Source: Macrolepiota albuminosa
Taxonomy: Eukaryota; Basidiomycota; Agaricomycetes; Agaricales; Agaricaceae
Assembly (NCBI GenBank): GCA_027475525.1
Contig: JAMWFC010000051.1
Coordinates: forward strand, 3,411,115-3,475,114
Direction of reading: 5' to 3'
DNA: 64,000 nt
The notes below the pieces were generated by a model. It was not told the DNA's origin. It made no database searches and saw only the letters and a program-made list of their open reading frames with translations. Shown in pieces: positions 43,824 through 55,948 of this stretch. The translations under genes were made by a program, and so were the position numbers. The number at the start of each line of letters is the position of its first letter. Positions within the stretch are counted from its first letter, which is position 1.

Positions 43824-44690
43824 TTGACCCTCACACGAAGGTATCACCAGACTTCAGAACAGATGAATATAGGTTCACCAGAGAAGCTTTTGCTCACAGG
43901 GGAGAAGGAATGTCAGATGAACAGGCAGCAGAACATTTATCTAATTAAGGTTAGAGCTCTCGAACATAGGAAAGCGGCCTGGGAAGCAGAGCAAGAAGAA
44001 AGAGAAGTGGAGGGGAGAGCAGACTGGGGCCACAGCAGAGATGACGCACCACGGCGTGTGACAGACAACGTCACTCTGCAATCTAGACATTCAAGGAATC
44101 ACTCCCCCAATAGCAAGGAGAAAGCCCCAAATTTAGTGGCAGGGATGCCTGTTTCCAATGTCATTTAATATTGGCCCATGTGTTTTGCTATAAAGAAACT
44201 GAGGGAGCACAAGTATATTGAACTTAAGTTATTTCATGCTGGAAGGTAGAGCAGAAGCAGCAAAAAATAAATCTGTCTCTTCAAGTGAAATCTTTACTCT
44301 GGCCAAGGAAGATGACTTACTTTCTCTGAAGCCAGTGATCAATTTCATAGGGTCAAAGGAGAAAGCAACACAGGACAAAGATCTAGCATGGGATCAGGTG
44401 TGTGTCGCATTTACCAACTTCTTTGAGCACATTGTCTAGGAAAGCTGGCCTGTAAATATGATAGATGCCCTTCTTCTGCTTAATCAATCATAACCTTTGC
44501 AATGATGGATCCAACAGATTGAAGGTGCTTATTCTATACCAAGCAAGGGTGAGGAGAGAATGGCACCAGCAGGTAAAGAATCTTCTCAAAGCTGGAATTT
44601 TCCACATAGGCCTCATAGGCAACAAAGTCTTAAGGACTCTAAAGGATCAAGTTTATGATGCAAAGAGGAGTACCATCATATGATACACAA
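43824..44690 (+). pseudogene. Fragments of an uncharacterised basidiomycete ORF, probably element-derived
   Basis: Three reading-frame pieces (43824-44168, 44218-44439, 44465-44683) include a charged Glu/Arg-rich helix (KAAWEAEQEEREVEGR), a KLREHKYIEL segment and a VRREWHQQV segment. I recognise this order from a family of conserved, uncharacterised agaricomycete proteins that are often found near retroelements; that link is memory, not shown here. Stops and frameshifts separate the pieces, so this copy looks dead. Confidence 0.4.
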
Positions 44691-45603
44691 TTAAAACTTC
44701 TTACATTGAACTCCAGTTCCCCATGTGAATTAAGTTGAGATTTCATTGTCACTTGCCTGTGCTGACCCTGACCTTCTTCACACACATCTGAGATGTCCTT
44801 TTGTTAATGACTTAGAGAAGGAAAATCTTCAATAAAATGCCATTTTGTAAAAATATACAGTAAGTTTCTACAGGTGGTTGTAAGTAATATATATAACATG
44901 TAACAGGAATAATACACTCATTCTAAGTTATTTCAAAATAATATGAAAGACTAAGAGTGGCTGTATATATGTTTAGATTATCTAAATGAAAATAATTAAG
45001 GTTTGGACATGAACAAATACCAATTGTGAGCCACAGTAGTGGTGAAAAGAGAGGGATCTAGAAATGGTAACAGATAAGATTAAGTGGTTGATAATGCACC
45101 TGGTTTCCAGTGTCCTCAACCTTACCTTGGCTTATAGATATATGGGAGACATTGCAGAATCGAACAACAAACAACAATGTAAGAAATCCGATGGCTGGGA
45201 CTCGAGACTTGTAGGAGTTAAAGGAAGACCTACATAGGAGTCGTTGCATTGTCCTCTCAAATTCGCCAATCCACGAACATACGATATTCATCCCCATCAT
45301 TTCGCACTTGCAGGCACAGTCAACGCGTTGCGTCAGTGTTGGTACACGTGAGGCTTCGAGGACTTGTATTTTCACCGCACCTTATCATTGACTTGCAAGA
45401 ATCCCACAGGTGTGGTCACTTGCCTTATCTCCATTCTACGATTCAGAACACATGGTCGGTAGATAAGTAATCCTGTGCCCCATCCTTCAAATCACGCTGC
45501 ATGGTGGAAACTTACCGTGTGGTGTACGTTCTAGAATAGGTCCCTGAGAGCTTGAAAAGAACAGCTTCTTTGACCACGGTTATCTTCCGAGCAGCGTTGT
45601 ATC
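44691..45603. other. Intergenic, A/T-rich
   Basis: About 0.9 kb without a convincing gene. The last 60 bases before 45604 presumably hold the 5' leader of the Atg22-like gene. Confidence 0.5.
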
Positions 45604-47951
45604 ATGTCGACCAATCTGTCTCCCGAGGTACTTGCTACACAGCTTGTCAATGAAAGTGATAGGGAACTGGTTGTAGAAGGACCACTACCCGTTGTGGAAC
45701 CCTCAACGTCAACTTTGGGCTCTTTAACTGGTAGACAGGAGCCGGTGGTTAGTAGACGGGAGCTGTGGAGCTATTATCGTGAGTGCGGGACGCGTTTCTC
45801 CGGCACAGTCACTGAAAAGAATGAGCAGTATACTACAATGGTGACAACGTATGCGTCTCAATTCAATAGTCTTTTGAATTCTGACTGATTAGCGTAGGGC
45901 GTCGGACCCATGAATTATGCCATGACTCTCTTCCAATCATTGGCGTTTTCTGCTGGTTACGACCCAAGCAAGGGACCTGGCTCATCTTGTGATACAGATA
46001 ACGCGTCAGGTCAATGTGTTCTTCCTTGGGCTGGAGGAACCAAAACTGTTTCGAGTGTTGTCTTGGTTGCAAATGGAGTCAGCTTCGCTGTACATACCTT
46101 TTTTTCATCTCCTCCTCCTAGTTTTTACCTCGAGCCAAGTTATGACTCTGATATTCACCACTATCGGTTCAGCGGCGGATTACGGTACTGTTGGTCGATG
46201 GTTGCTTTTTTCCCTCACTGTCATATGTTGGGCCGCTCAATATTCTACGATGAGTCTTACCGGTGCGTTAAAACCAAACACAAGATTCGATCGATTTGTT
46301 CGCTCACTGGAACATAGAGCCCTCGAGGTGGAGTATAGCAATGGCTCTGTATATGATTGGTTTCATCACCTACGGTGCAACTCTTGTATTCTACGCCGCC
46401 GCCTTTCCTCGCCTCGCGCGCAATACGGCTCGTGCGAGAGAGCTAAGGGAAAAGTATGAATCTGGAGAGATGTCTAAAGAAGAGTATGACTTGGAAGAAT
46501 GTCTTGAGAAGAACCATATAAGTAACATCAGTACGGTGAGTGTCCCTGACATTCAAATTTCTCTTTTCTTGATTAACCATCTGACAGACTCACAGCAACG
46601 TAGGATACATCGGGACACTTTGCATCAACCTCTCTGTTCTTATACCTTTGAGGAATGATCCAAAATCCGACAATTATGCCCTCCTTTTGTACGCTAGCTT
46701 GCGCGAAGATGGCAGCGCTAAAATTAATACCCCTTCTACAGAACGAACACTTACTGGGTTGCACTTGGTATATGGTGGTGTAAGTTAACTTAATCCTTCG
46801 ACGAACTCTAACTTAACCCTGCTCAGTCATCTTCCAACAACCTCGTCCTGGTCCTCCCCTTCCCAAGGGAGAAAGCTACTTGACCATCGGCTGGAAACAA
46901 GTGAGTCTTGACTACTCCGTCGATTTATGTTGGATGTCTTCTGACGAGCCCTTTCATCTAGATCTGGCTTGCTATTAAACAATACAAGAAGCTGCCTTAC
47001 ACGTTCATGTACCTCTTCGCGTTTTTCCTCCTTGCTGATGTATGTATTTATTCAGTCATCTCAGTGACGTGATATTGATCTACTTTAGGGTCTAAACACT
47101 ACCACAAGTCTCGTCGGAATATGTCAGAATGACAAATTTTCATTCAGTTTCCTTCAAAACACGTATTTGGGTCTCGCACAAGCTATCACATCTATGATGG
47201 CTACACTTGGATATTGGTATATACAGAAGTACTGGAAGTTTCGCACGAAGACGATGGTTGGTTTTTTGTTTATTACCTTGTGCGTCAACTCTCAAGCGTC
47301 TTAGTTTGTCGTGACAAATATCGTGACCGTTTTGATTCCTTTGTGGGGTATGATTGGTATTTGGACCACGAAATTTGGGTGCGCACACTACTCTTCCTGA
47401 CCGCCTCAGTTCTAAGCTGCTCCAGATTTCACAATGCATGGGAATTTTGGTAAGCAACCTCTGTCAAAGTTCCATGATTATACCCCTTCTTCACGAAGCC
47501 CACTTTCCCTTGTTGGCAGGGCATACAACATTGTTTTCGGACTCTTCCAAGCTCCATATTATGCATTCTCACAGACGATGATGGCTGAGCTATCTCCTCC
47601 GGGCTTCGACAACATGGCAAGCAACCTTCCTCTATTTGGCAATTCACAGCCTTTGCTCACAGTCTTTTTGTCCTTTTGCTTACAAAGTTCTTCGGTCTCT
47701 TCGGTCTTTCAAATCGCGCATCCTCGGTGATCGGGCCAAACGTTATCCAAGCCATTATTGACGCTACAGGTAGTAATTGGATGGGGTTTCCGTTCCTCTT
47801 CGCGTTGTGTGCTTGTGCATCCCTTGTCATCTGGTTCGGAGTTGATGTGGCGAAGGGAAGGAATGATGCTGTCGCATGGGCTCAGAAGGTTCGTGCGGGG
47901 GGAGAGCATCCAATGTGGGTTGGCGAGGGAGTTGCAAGAAAGGCGTTGTGA
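45604..47951 (+). CDS. ATG22: Atg22-like vacuolar amino-acid exporter, multi-exon
   Basis: The start MSTNLSPEVLATQL is at 45604. Conserved parts in order: RELWSYY, then a 20-nt microexon (45829-45848) supplying YYNGDN, GVGPMNYAMTLFQSLAFSAG from 45898, GSAADYGTVGRWLLF, membrane segments, a cytosolic loop rich in Glu/Arg (about 46400-46520), TKFGFHNAWEFW-type motifs near 47440, FQAPYYAFSQTMMAELSPPG, FFGLFGLSNRASSVIGPN and a final helix before GEHPMWVGEGVARKAL-stop. This is the Atg22 family, MFS-like proteins of the vacuole membrane that release amino acids after autophagic breakdown. At least nine introns are needed. The junction around 46090-46138 did not join in frame with a canonical GT-AG pair in my hands, so a sequence error or an unusual splice site is possible. 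Confidence 0.82.
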
Positions 47952-48171
47952 TTCAGGATGAGTCATGGCTTGTTTGAGATTGACCCCCAAGTTGGGAATG
48001 TTGTACATTAGTAAGTCAATGCGCTCTGCGCTTTCAAGGCATGTGATTGGTATCTGTGCCATATATTCTGGAATAGGTGTTCTGATGGTCGAGGCAGTGT
48101 ACTTGTTAGGGGGTGATAAGAATGCCGCGCCTCCTGATCAAGACACTTACTTCCCCTTCATAGTGTTCAAC

Positions 48172-49778
48172 ATGGTGCTGTCTCGCACTGACTCGTACCT
48201 CTCAGACATGTCGTTTGCGTCCTCTTTGTCGCAGTCCGACACAATATCTGGATCATCAACTAGTGCAGTTTTTGTTTCAGGTCCAGGGGCGCTGACCGGG
48301 AAAGCGGTCAGGGCGCTGGGCGTAGCAACGCTTAGAGGGTTCGGACGCCTCGTCATGGCCCGGCACTGGGCCACCGTGGTGCATGCTTTCCCTCACTCGG
48401 ACCAGCAGGCACAGAAGATCCGACATATAGATGATATCTATGATGACCTATTGGAATTTTCCCGGTGCGTCACTCCTAAATATCTCTGTCGTTGATGAGA
48501 GCTCGAGCGGATATTTAAACATAAATTCAAAGGCCCGGAATGTATGGCCATGATATCAACACCAGGTCAATGGGGCTAATTTTAGCACAAATTGGCACTG
48601 GTCAGACACGTTTTTTGATTAGGGCCCTGGCGCGTTGGCATTCTGTTGAATTGCATATTCTGATGTCCGGTATACTCACACAGCTTGCGCATGCTTGGTA
48701 AGGGACCAGCTTGAGATTATAGTCTGTCCAAGGTATGAGTACTCACTTTAACAACATAGGAATCCACTCTTACGTGGCGTCTTTTCGTCACCTCTTACAC
48801 GTTCGGACACCGATGATCCATCAGATAAATGGAAAGTCGAGAACCAAGCTCTGTTGTTGGTATTATTCTTCTCCAAGGTCGTACGAAGTAGCGCTTCGGC
48901 TTGTCGTGTAGTCCTCGATGTTGGCTATCTGGACGTCCTCGTATCCCTACTACATTATTATGTTCGTTCCGACTATAACCTGTACCTTGCATGTAATGCG
49001 TCGTTGCTGGATATTACAGGATATGAAGAAACCCGCTTTCGTGTCGCGAGTCATCCTATTGTTGCGCTATGGCCGACTGGCTATAAGTGCGACCTCTTCC
49101 CTTTCAAGGCTCGACGTGAGGCTTTACTTCTCGGACCTGATTCGGACTTGGCCTTTGTTGAACGTTCTCCCTTCTCTGGAATATCTCTGTGAGCTCGCAT
49201 GTTTGCTGCAGTTGACTGAAGGCTCAATCGATGTGCCACAGTGTCGAACTATGTAGTCAACCAAGTATCTCAGATATCAACCCTGACGAGCTGCTGAATA
49301 TCTTGGTTTTCCATGTCACGCATGATCAGGCGCTCCGTGTCTTTCTCGCCCGTAACTCGTACAAGGAGAAGCTCTCGCTTCTATCCAAATTGTTCTCATG
49401 TCTTTCTGAATCATTGTAGGTTTTGCTATTTCGGTGTCTCATTAAGTCTGAACCGTTGTTTTCAGGAGACTAGAGGTAGAATCACCTTGGGAGAACATTT
49501 TGTGGCGCTATCAATTTTCCTTCTCTCTGTATTTCATTGCAGCGATCTCGCGGGGCAGCCCTGAGAACAAACGAGTCCTCCTTCACGCTGGGGCAGCGAA
49601 GTATCTCGTCGATTCCCTTCGTGTGGTGATGCCTAATGCACACAAATTCGCAATAGACCTGATTCGAGAGCATGGATTGTTCGGGCTGGTGAGACTCGGT
49701 TCTATGCCTGATCCACCGATGCAGCAGTCGCTATTTTCTGCTATTTCTGCACTTTTAGGCAAGACATCTGACGACTAG
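48172..49778 (+). CDS. Unrecognised multi-exon protein
   Basis: The first exon starts MVLSRTDSYLSDMSFASSLS, contains a Ser-rich head and continues to EFSR before a GTGCGT donor near 48463. A middle exon (about 48570-48702, GTGQTRFLIRALARWHSV...HAW) joins at TG|G to an exon from about 48760 (NPLLRGVFSSPLTRSD...). The last exon begins after a CAG near 49546 (AISRGSPENKRVLLHAGAAK) and stops at 49778. The helical, Leu-rich pieces suggest an alpha-solenoid (armadillo-like) fold, but I recognise no family. The exon borders between 48960 and 49540 are uncertain. The start could lie further upstream. Confidence 0.55.
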
Positions 49779-50333
49779 CGAAGTATCTATGAAGCAGTGT
49801 GCTGGCTACTTTCTTTTTACGAAACACGATGACAGTGCTCCATAGGACGAATCTAACCATCGCCAGTCTAGTTGACTGTATACCCTTCTTTTCTTTTTGT
49901 GATACCCCACGTTTACCCCTGTGACGTACTCTTTGTAGCTGGTACTATACTCTTTTCAGAAACTGCCATACAAATATATACATACTGTACGCCTTGAGCA
50001 TCTTTGACCAGAACCCGAACTGCCTTGTGCTGGCGCTAACTATACTGAGTCCCTGTCTTGATTGCATACGGAGTCGGGTTGGCACGTGGATAGGAATCGT
50101 GATGTGTGAGTGGCTTCCGCCCAGATTTGGACTGTTTCCAGAACGCAAAACATGCCGAGAACTGTAGTGGGTCGCCTCATTGCATCTAATCACAGGTTCG
50201 GTCTTGTTTATACCTTCGATAATCGGCTTAAACTGACAGCGCGTTTGGTCTGTCCTGAACCCTTCTTGTCATTACGTCCATCATCGTTGACTGGTCATCT
50301 CGTCGTCAGGCCTCTGTTCGTTAAATCGATACG
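49779..50333. other. Intergenic region
   Basis: About 550 bp with no convincing gene. It probably contains the 3' end of the upstream gene and the promoter of the NADAR gene. Confidence 0.5.
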
Positions 50334-52664
50334 ATGGGGATCACACCATCTTCACCGGTACCTAAAAGAGCTCATTCACGCAAAAGAAAGCATCGGGGCT
50401 ACTCTGATAATGATGCTGCCATGAGTCATGTACTGCACAGACAAGGACAGCCACATCGCAGGCGAAGAGCTACATCTACCCACGGCCAAGCGTTTGAACC
50501 AAATCGTGCGCCAATGTCGCCATATAACTACAATCCAGACATGGGATACCGATATAGCCAAGGGCCTCATTATACTCCTGTTATTCCTTTGGAATCCAGA
50601 AAGCTAGTGCCATCGATTCAGCGCCGATATCCAGAGCCTGTCATCCCAGTGCTGCAGTCACAGACACTCAATCCGACCCCACATACTCCTGTTATCCCTT
50701 CGATCCTAGGACATGTCACGGAACCCGGACCTCATGTTCAAACACCTGGACATCTGGCCGGAATGCCACTGCAGCAGCCAAATACTCCAGTACAAGATGT
50801 CGGGTTACAAACACAAACAGCGCCCCTGAAGCAACGATCGACAAGGCGACGTCGCAAACGGAATTCACTTGTATCTGAAGTTACTATGGGAGACGGAGAA
50901 CACAGTAAGCTCATTTCTGACGACTGTCCTCGGATATATCCATAGCTTTTGAAATCTGCAGCATCGTCAACGCAGAGACGTATACGGTCGCATGTTTCAA
51001 GAAGGCCATCCCAAACTACCCCATTATCCGATATGCGCACACAATCACCGCAAGATCAACACCAATATCCATTACTACGCGCGTCTTCGGTAGCAAACAC
51101 AAGCAAGCGACCTGTTATCAATGATTACGAAGATGAGACCGAAAATTTCGCTAAAGGCAACGAAGAGGAGAGTTTGGATGTTGCTTCTGGTCCCAGTCGA
51201 CGCATAAATCGAGTTCAGACGCCCTATTACCGTCCGCGATCATTACAACTTAGTAACGAAAACTCACCTGCCTCATCACATTCAGCGGAATTATCAGTGC
51301 AGCTTTCTGAGATGCCAAGTCAATTCAGTAACACTCACCCACTCCCTTCGAGTGTGAACCAAGGTTCGATTCGGGATCGTGCACGGTCGATATCGTCGTA
51401 TACAACTACTACAGATATGTATGCTTCTCGCACAGTACCCCCAACGACGCCTACAAATGCGCAAACAATCCATACTGCTCCGTCTAGGCTGTCATACCAG
51501 GAAAACCAACTGGAGCGCAATCCCCTCCCTCCGCCTCCTGTTGACATCTTTGAGCTTCCAGAGTGGCAGCACTTGCGATATCTCCTCGAGATTCCACCCA
51601 AGCGGGACAACATTGGCCAGGTTAACATTGCAATTGGCGAGACTTCCCCTATCCATTCTGTATCGACTGGATCTCCGACACAGAAGCAGAAGAAGGGGTT
51701 GTTTCGTGTTTTTAGCTTGAAGAAGTCTGCACCGTCTGCACCGTCTCCGGCACGGAAAGAGTCAACGCGAAGTCCGGGGCCTCCCCATCGTTCGACAGCA
51801 GAGACTGCTGTGGCTCTGCTATCACGACTCGCCCCATATGTCGTAGTGAACACCACACCTCAACAGCGTAGCATGGGACAGATGAGTCAAGATAACTCTC
51901 AAGCGCATGTGGTGAATCGGAACTCGCTGAATGTTTCTGCTCCACATCCGCAAACAGCATATCGGATTCCTGTACCAAGTATACCAGTGATGACTCCGCA
52001 ATTCCCAGGCCCACCCCCCACCGTTCCAACAAACACACCGCCTTATTCCAATAGTACTGGACTTTCTGATCATTATCCTCACATACCTCCAGCGCAAGTT
52101 CAAACCCAACCTGAGCCAGAAGCACAGCCCCAACGCATCATATTCGACGTTAACTCTGGGAAACCATTTTTTCTCATGCATTCCCCATGGCCAGTCGTGT
52201 ACGAGGACGAGGAGTACCCGTCCACCGCACACCTGCTCGAGGCACTCAAGTTTCTTCCTAAATATCCGGAGATCGCACAGCAGATACGCCTGACCAAGGA
52301 GCATCGCGACGTACAAAAAATTTCCGCTGAAAATGCTGCCTTAGTCGATTCTGCATTTACTGCTGCTGTAGTTGAAAACGTACGCCTCTTCCTTTGCTTT
52401 TACGTTTCTACCCGCAACTAAACCTTTTGTAAATCCTATATGCTACAGGTTCATAAAGTCGTAAGCCTTAAATTCCAACAACACGCGGATCTGAGGCATT
52501 ACTTGTGTAATCTGGATGATGGTACCCAGATTATATATAATGATCCCTTGGATTCGTTTTGGGGCATTGGGTTTGATGGGAAAGGGATGAATGAGCTAGG
52601 AAAGGTGTTGCAGCGCGTTATGAAGGAGTTGAAACCGAAGAGACCTCCAAGACGAGCGACTTGA
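50334..52664 (+). CDS. NADAR-domain protein with long disordered N-terminus
   Basis: Three exons, 50334-50904, 50962-52379 and 52449-52664, give 734 residues with consistent phases. The N-terminus MGITPSSP fits an N-myristoylation signal. About 550 residues rich in Pro, Ser, Gln and Arg follow. The C-terminal NADAR (DUF1768/YbiA-like) domain starts near RIIFDVNSGKPFFLMHSPWP and contains VVYEDEEYPSTAHLLEALKF and, in exon 3, DSFWGIGFDGKGMNELGKVL. NADAR proteins are N-glycosidases acting on ADP-ribose-linked substrates; bacterial members paired with DarT-type enzymes remove ADP-ribose from guanine in DNA. The fungal substrate is unknown. A shorter paralogue lies 955 bp downstream. Confidence 0.85.
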
Positions 52665-53619
52665 GAGGAAATTCGTTTCTGTTCTGTGTGTTTTGAGTGT
52701 GTCGGTCATGTATAATGTAATTCAACTATGATCAGGAAAACTTGTAATTCATTTCCGAGTCTGCGCAGCTGGGATTTCTTCTCACCCATCGTGAAATAGA
52801 AAGGTACGCGAATGGCTATACTATGACTTCCTTTTTAGTTCGGAGTCCCCTCTGAGTCTGACAATAAAATGTCTGCCACGCCCAGCATCTTAAAGCACTC
52901 CAAATAATGCATACAAGATAATAAATCAGCCTAACGGGGTGAGGCAAGGCGGAGTTTAAACTTCTTTAGCTCCTCTTCAAAGCTGAAGGGGTTAAGACCG
53001 CGTCACCATAACCTAGAAAGGTATAGTCCAGCCAGGTAACCGATATGTCAATCAACTGTGTGCCTAATAGCCGAGTTCCAATGAAAGCTAATGACGTCGT
53101 CCGAGGTCAACCTGCGTTTTCTTCGATACAGTCACAACAGTAACGGTCGTTGGTATATCGTATCCATTGAGCCCTAACACACCAAATACCGAACGTAACT
53201 CATGCACCTTGTCTAGGCATGTATTCGTATCCCGCCTCATTTTGTTGACATCTATAATCACTTATCATTACTTATCACAGGCTTGCAGTCCATGCACATG
53301 ATATCCTTGACCAATGATAAAGCGAGTCAGCAGATATACGATTGCCATGCATGGGCTACCTTGTCGTGTGAACATTGTCGTGATATAGAAATCCTAACGG
53401 TAATCTCAGCGCGATTTCAGAGTCTTGTGCTATCACATTCTCCTCAAATTAGCATTTCTTCTTCTCACCTCTGACAAGGCTGGGTTTTTCTTAATGACAT
53501 TGAGAAAACCCTGTGAAAACATGATTAGATGATCTCTGCCACTCTGGGATATTAAAACGTCGCTTGCTCTTTACACTCTACCTCAACTTTCGACGTTCGT
53601 ACGAGATTTTCTTATTGCT
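52665..53619. other. Spacer between the two NADAR genes
   Basis: About 950 bp without a gene I can support. No repeat is recognised. The promoter of the second NADAR gene is expected at its right end. Confidence 0.5.
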
Positions 53620-54600
53620 ATGTCGATCAACCCTCAGAAACAAGATATGGAAGGGCAACCCACGAAGAGGAAATGGGTCGCTTCAGTAAAGGATCTTTTC
53701 AAGAAGCCCGGCAATCTTACTTCATCGTCTTCTCAAAGCTCATTGGAGGGACCAAGTGCAACTGCAATCAATGCCCCCAAGGGCACAGATGTTTCATCAG
53801 GTACAGTTGAGCAGTAGATCTGTATTCGCTACCACTGAATGTTCCTGCTCTACCCTTTGTAAACAGTATACCGGATCCCTGTACCAAATATGCCAGTGAT
53901 GACTTCGAAACTCCAAGATTCACCCCCCACCGTTCCAACAAACACATCGCCTTATTCCGGTAGTCCTCCTGTTACTGGACTTTCTGATCATAGTCCAGCG
54001 CAAGGTCAAACCCAATCTCAGCCAGAAGTTCAACCCCACCGCATCATCTTCGACGATAAGTCTGGGAATCCATTTTTCCTCGTGCATTCTCCATGGCCAG
54101 TCATGTACGAGGACGAGGAGTATCCGTCCACCGCACATCTGCTCGAGGCGCTCAAATTTCTTCCTAAATATCCCGGGATCGCACAGCGGATTGGCCTGAC
54201 CAAGGCGCATCGCGACATCCAAAGGATTTCCGCTGAAAATGCTGCCTTAGTCGATCCTGCCTTTACTGCTGACATAGTTGAAAACGTAAGCCTCTCCTCT
54301 CGCTTTTCTGTTTCCATGCGCATCTAAAGTATTTAAAAATCCTATATACTACAGGTATATAAAGTCGTAAAGCTCAAGTTTGAACAACACGCGGATCTGA
54401 GGTATTATATGAGTTATCAGGTTGATAGTGACACTCAGTTTATATATAATGATCCCTCGGATTCGTTTTGGGGCGTTGGGGTTGATGGGAAAGGGATGAA
54501 TGAGCTGGGAAAGGTGTTGCAGCGCATTAACAAGGAGTTGAAGTATAGGCTGCCCCCAGATCTTAATCGAACGAAGAAAGGTGGATTATTTAGTGTATAA
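53620..54600 (+). CDS. NADAR-domain protein, short tandem paralogue
   Basis: Exons 53620-53800, 53867-54285 and 54355-54600 give 281 residues. A short Lys/Ser-rich head (MSINPQKQDMEG..., KRKWVASVKDLFKKPG) replaces the long N-terminus of the neighbour. From YRIPVPNMPVM onward the two proteins align closely, including VMYEDEEYPSTAHLLEALKF and DSFWGVGVDGKGMNELGKVL. The intron before the last exon is at the identical place in both, just after the VEN codons. The C-terminal tail differs. A tandem duplication with later divergence of the head is the simplest reading. The domain residues appear intact. Confidence 0.85.
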
Positions 54601-55316
54601 CAACATTTACGCAAGACGATTTCGTACCTGGGGGAAAGGTAGTTGGAACTCCAATTGATTTGTAAAATCTATGCTATATCAACTGAAAAACATATGATAG
54701 ATTATGTCGTATAACGACGACAGTGATTTAATGATAGATGATTTTGAAGCAGAAACGTACAAATGCCCTACTTCATTCGTGGTTAATCGGCCATTTCTTC
54801 GAACTTGTTTGAATGTCTTTGAGTGTGTCAGTTCTTGTATAACGCTATTCAACTCTGATTGAAGCTTAATCCTGATATCCTGTCTGCACGGAGGGACACG
54901 GAGAACGGGAAGCTGATACCAGACTTTGCTACGCGTCCTAGACGTTTACAGTCGCCGTGTCCCTTAAATATGTTTCTATAGCTCGTTCCGCATTCACGTG
55001 CACGAGACTGAGTACACTTTGGCCTTACCTAGCGTACTCGTGTATTACCGTGACAGGTTGATCCTTCGATAAAAACCTCACATCCTCTATTAATATTGTT
55101 TTTATAACTTTGTCGAATAATCATTGACAGGGAAGACATTTCATATTTAGTGCAAAGACAGGAGGGTATTGAAAAGAATGACAGAAAATCGAGCAACATC
55201 TGTTAATCGGTATAGTTGAGATTATAAGAGAATTGCATTCATGCATCTGCGGGTCTGGATCGGATGCATTTTCTCTTTACTGATATCACTGTCCTGTTCA
55301 TTGAAGATCCTGAGGG

Positions 55317-55475
55317 AGCCTCCACATCTGATATTATTCTTGTTCAGAGGCGCTCGACGAGTCTCCATGTTCAAGGACACTTTTATCTGCCGAAGCCTCC
55401 ACATCTGATATTATTCTTGTTCAGAGGCGCTCGACGAGTCTCCATGTTCAAGGACACTTTTATCTGCCGAAGCCT
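55317..55475 (+). repeat. 77-bp-period tandem duplication in an intergenic region
   Basis: Positions 55317-55398 recur at 55394-55475 (period 77, 82 matching bases). It has the same period as the duplications in A and C but lies in unrelated sequence. Confidence 0.88.
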
Positions 55476-55767
55476 TAGTTGAAGCGTGTTTCGTTTCGTG
55501 TTATATCTGACGCAGCATTATGGAGAACGATGATGTATTCGTGTGTACAGTAGATTATCAATATAAGTATCTGGAGTCAAATATCGAAGGATGATATGAC
55601 TCCAGGGTGCGACAGAGTATTTATAGACGTATATATATATATATCATTATAATGTAATAAACGCATAACAATGAAATAAGAGAAACATACGTGAATATTC
55701 GGGTTAAATCCCCGATTTCACGAGGCCAATGAGGGCGACTATCTGAGTGAATTTCACGTGATTCCTC

Positions 55768-55829
55768 ACCTAGAGAGCAATCCGAGACCTGTCGAGTAAG
55801 ACATCCACCTCAGCGATTGCTCTCTAGGT
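55768..55829. repeat. 15-bp perfect inverted repeat
   Basis: ACCTAGAGAGCAATC at 55768-55782 is the reverse complement of GATTGCTCTCTAGGT at 55815-55829, with 32 bases between. It lies 120 bp upstream of the gag ATG of the tyrosine-recombinase element and may be a terminal or internal structural repeat of that element. Confidence 0.7.
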
Positions 55830-55948
55830 AGGTTACTTGTCAATTACAGAATACATCTCACCAATTGGTCTCTAGTTATCAATTTAGTTACATCTTCGCG
55901 CTACTATATCTCGCTACGCGAATCGTTCCTTCATCCCTCAATAAACCT

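Larger units (their letters stand above)
54601..55860. other. Intergenic, with duplication, inverted repeat and TA microsatellite
   Basis: No gene seen. It holds a 77-bp-period duplication (55317-55475), an alternating TA run at about 55629-55644 and a 15-bp inverted repeat (55768-55829). The right end probably belongs to the 5' region of the tyrosine-recombinase element. Confidence 0.5.

Noticed and set aside
49945..50424. Small open frames between the unrecognised gene and the first NADAR gene
   Set aside because: They have no recognisable domain or splice pattern, and one overlaps the real NADAR start in another frame.
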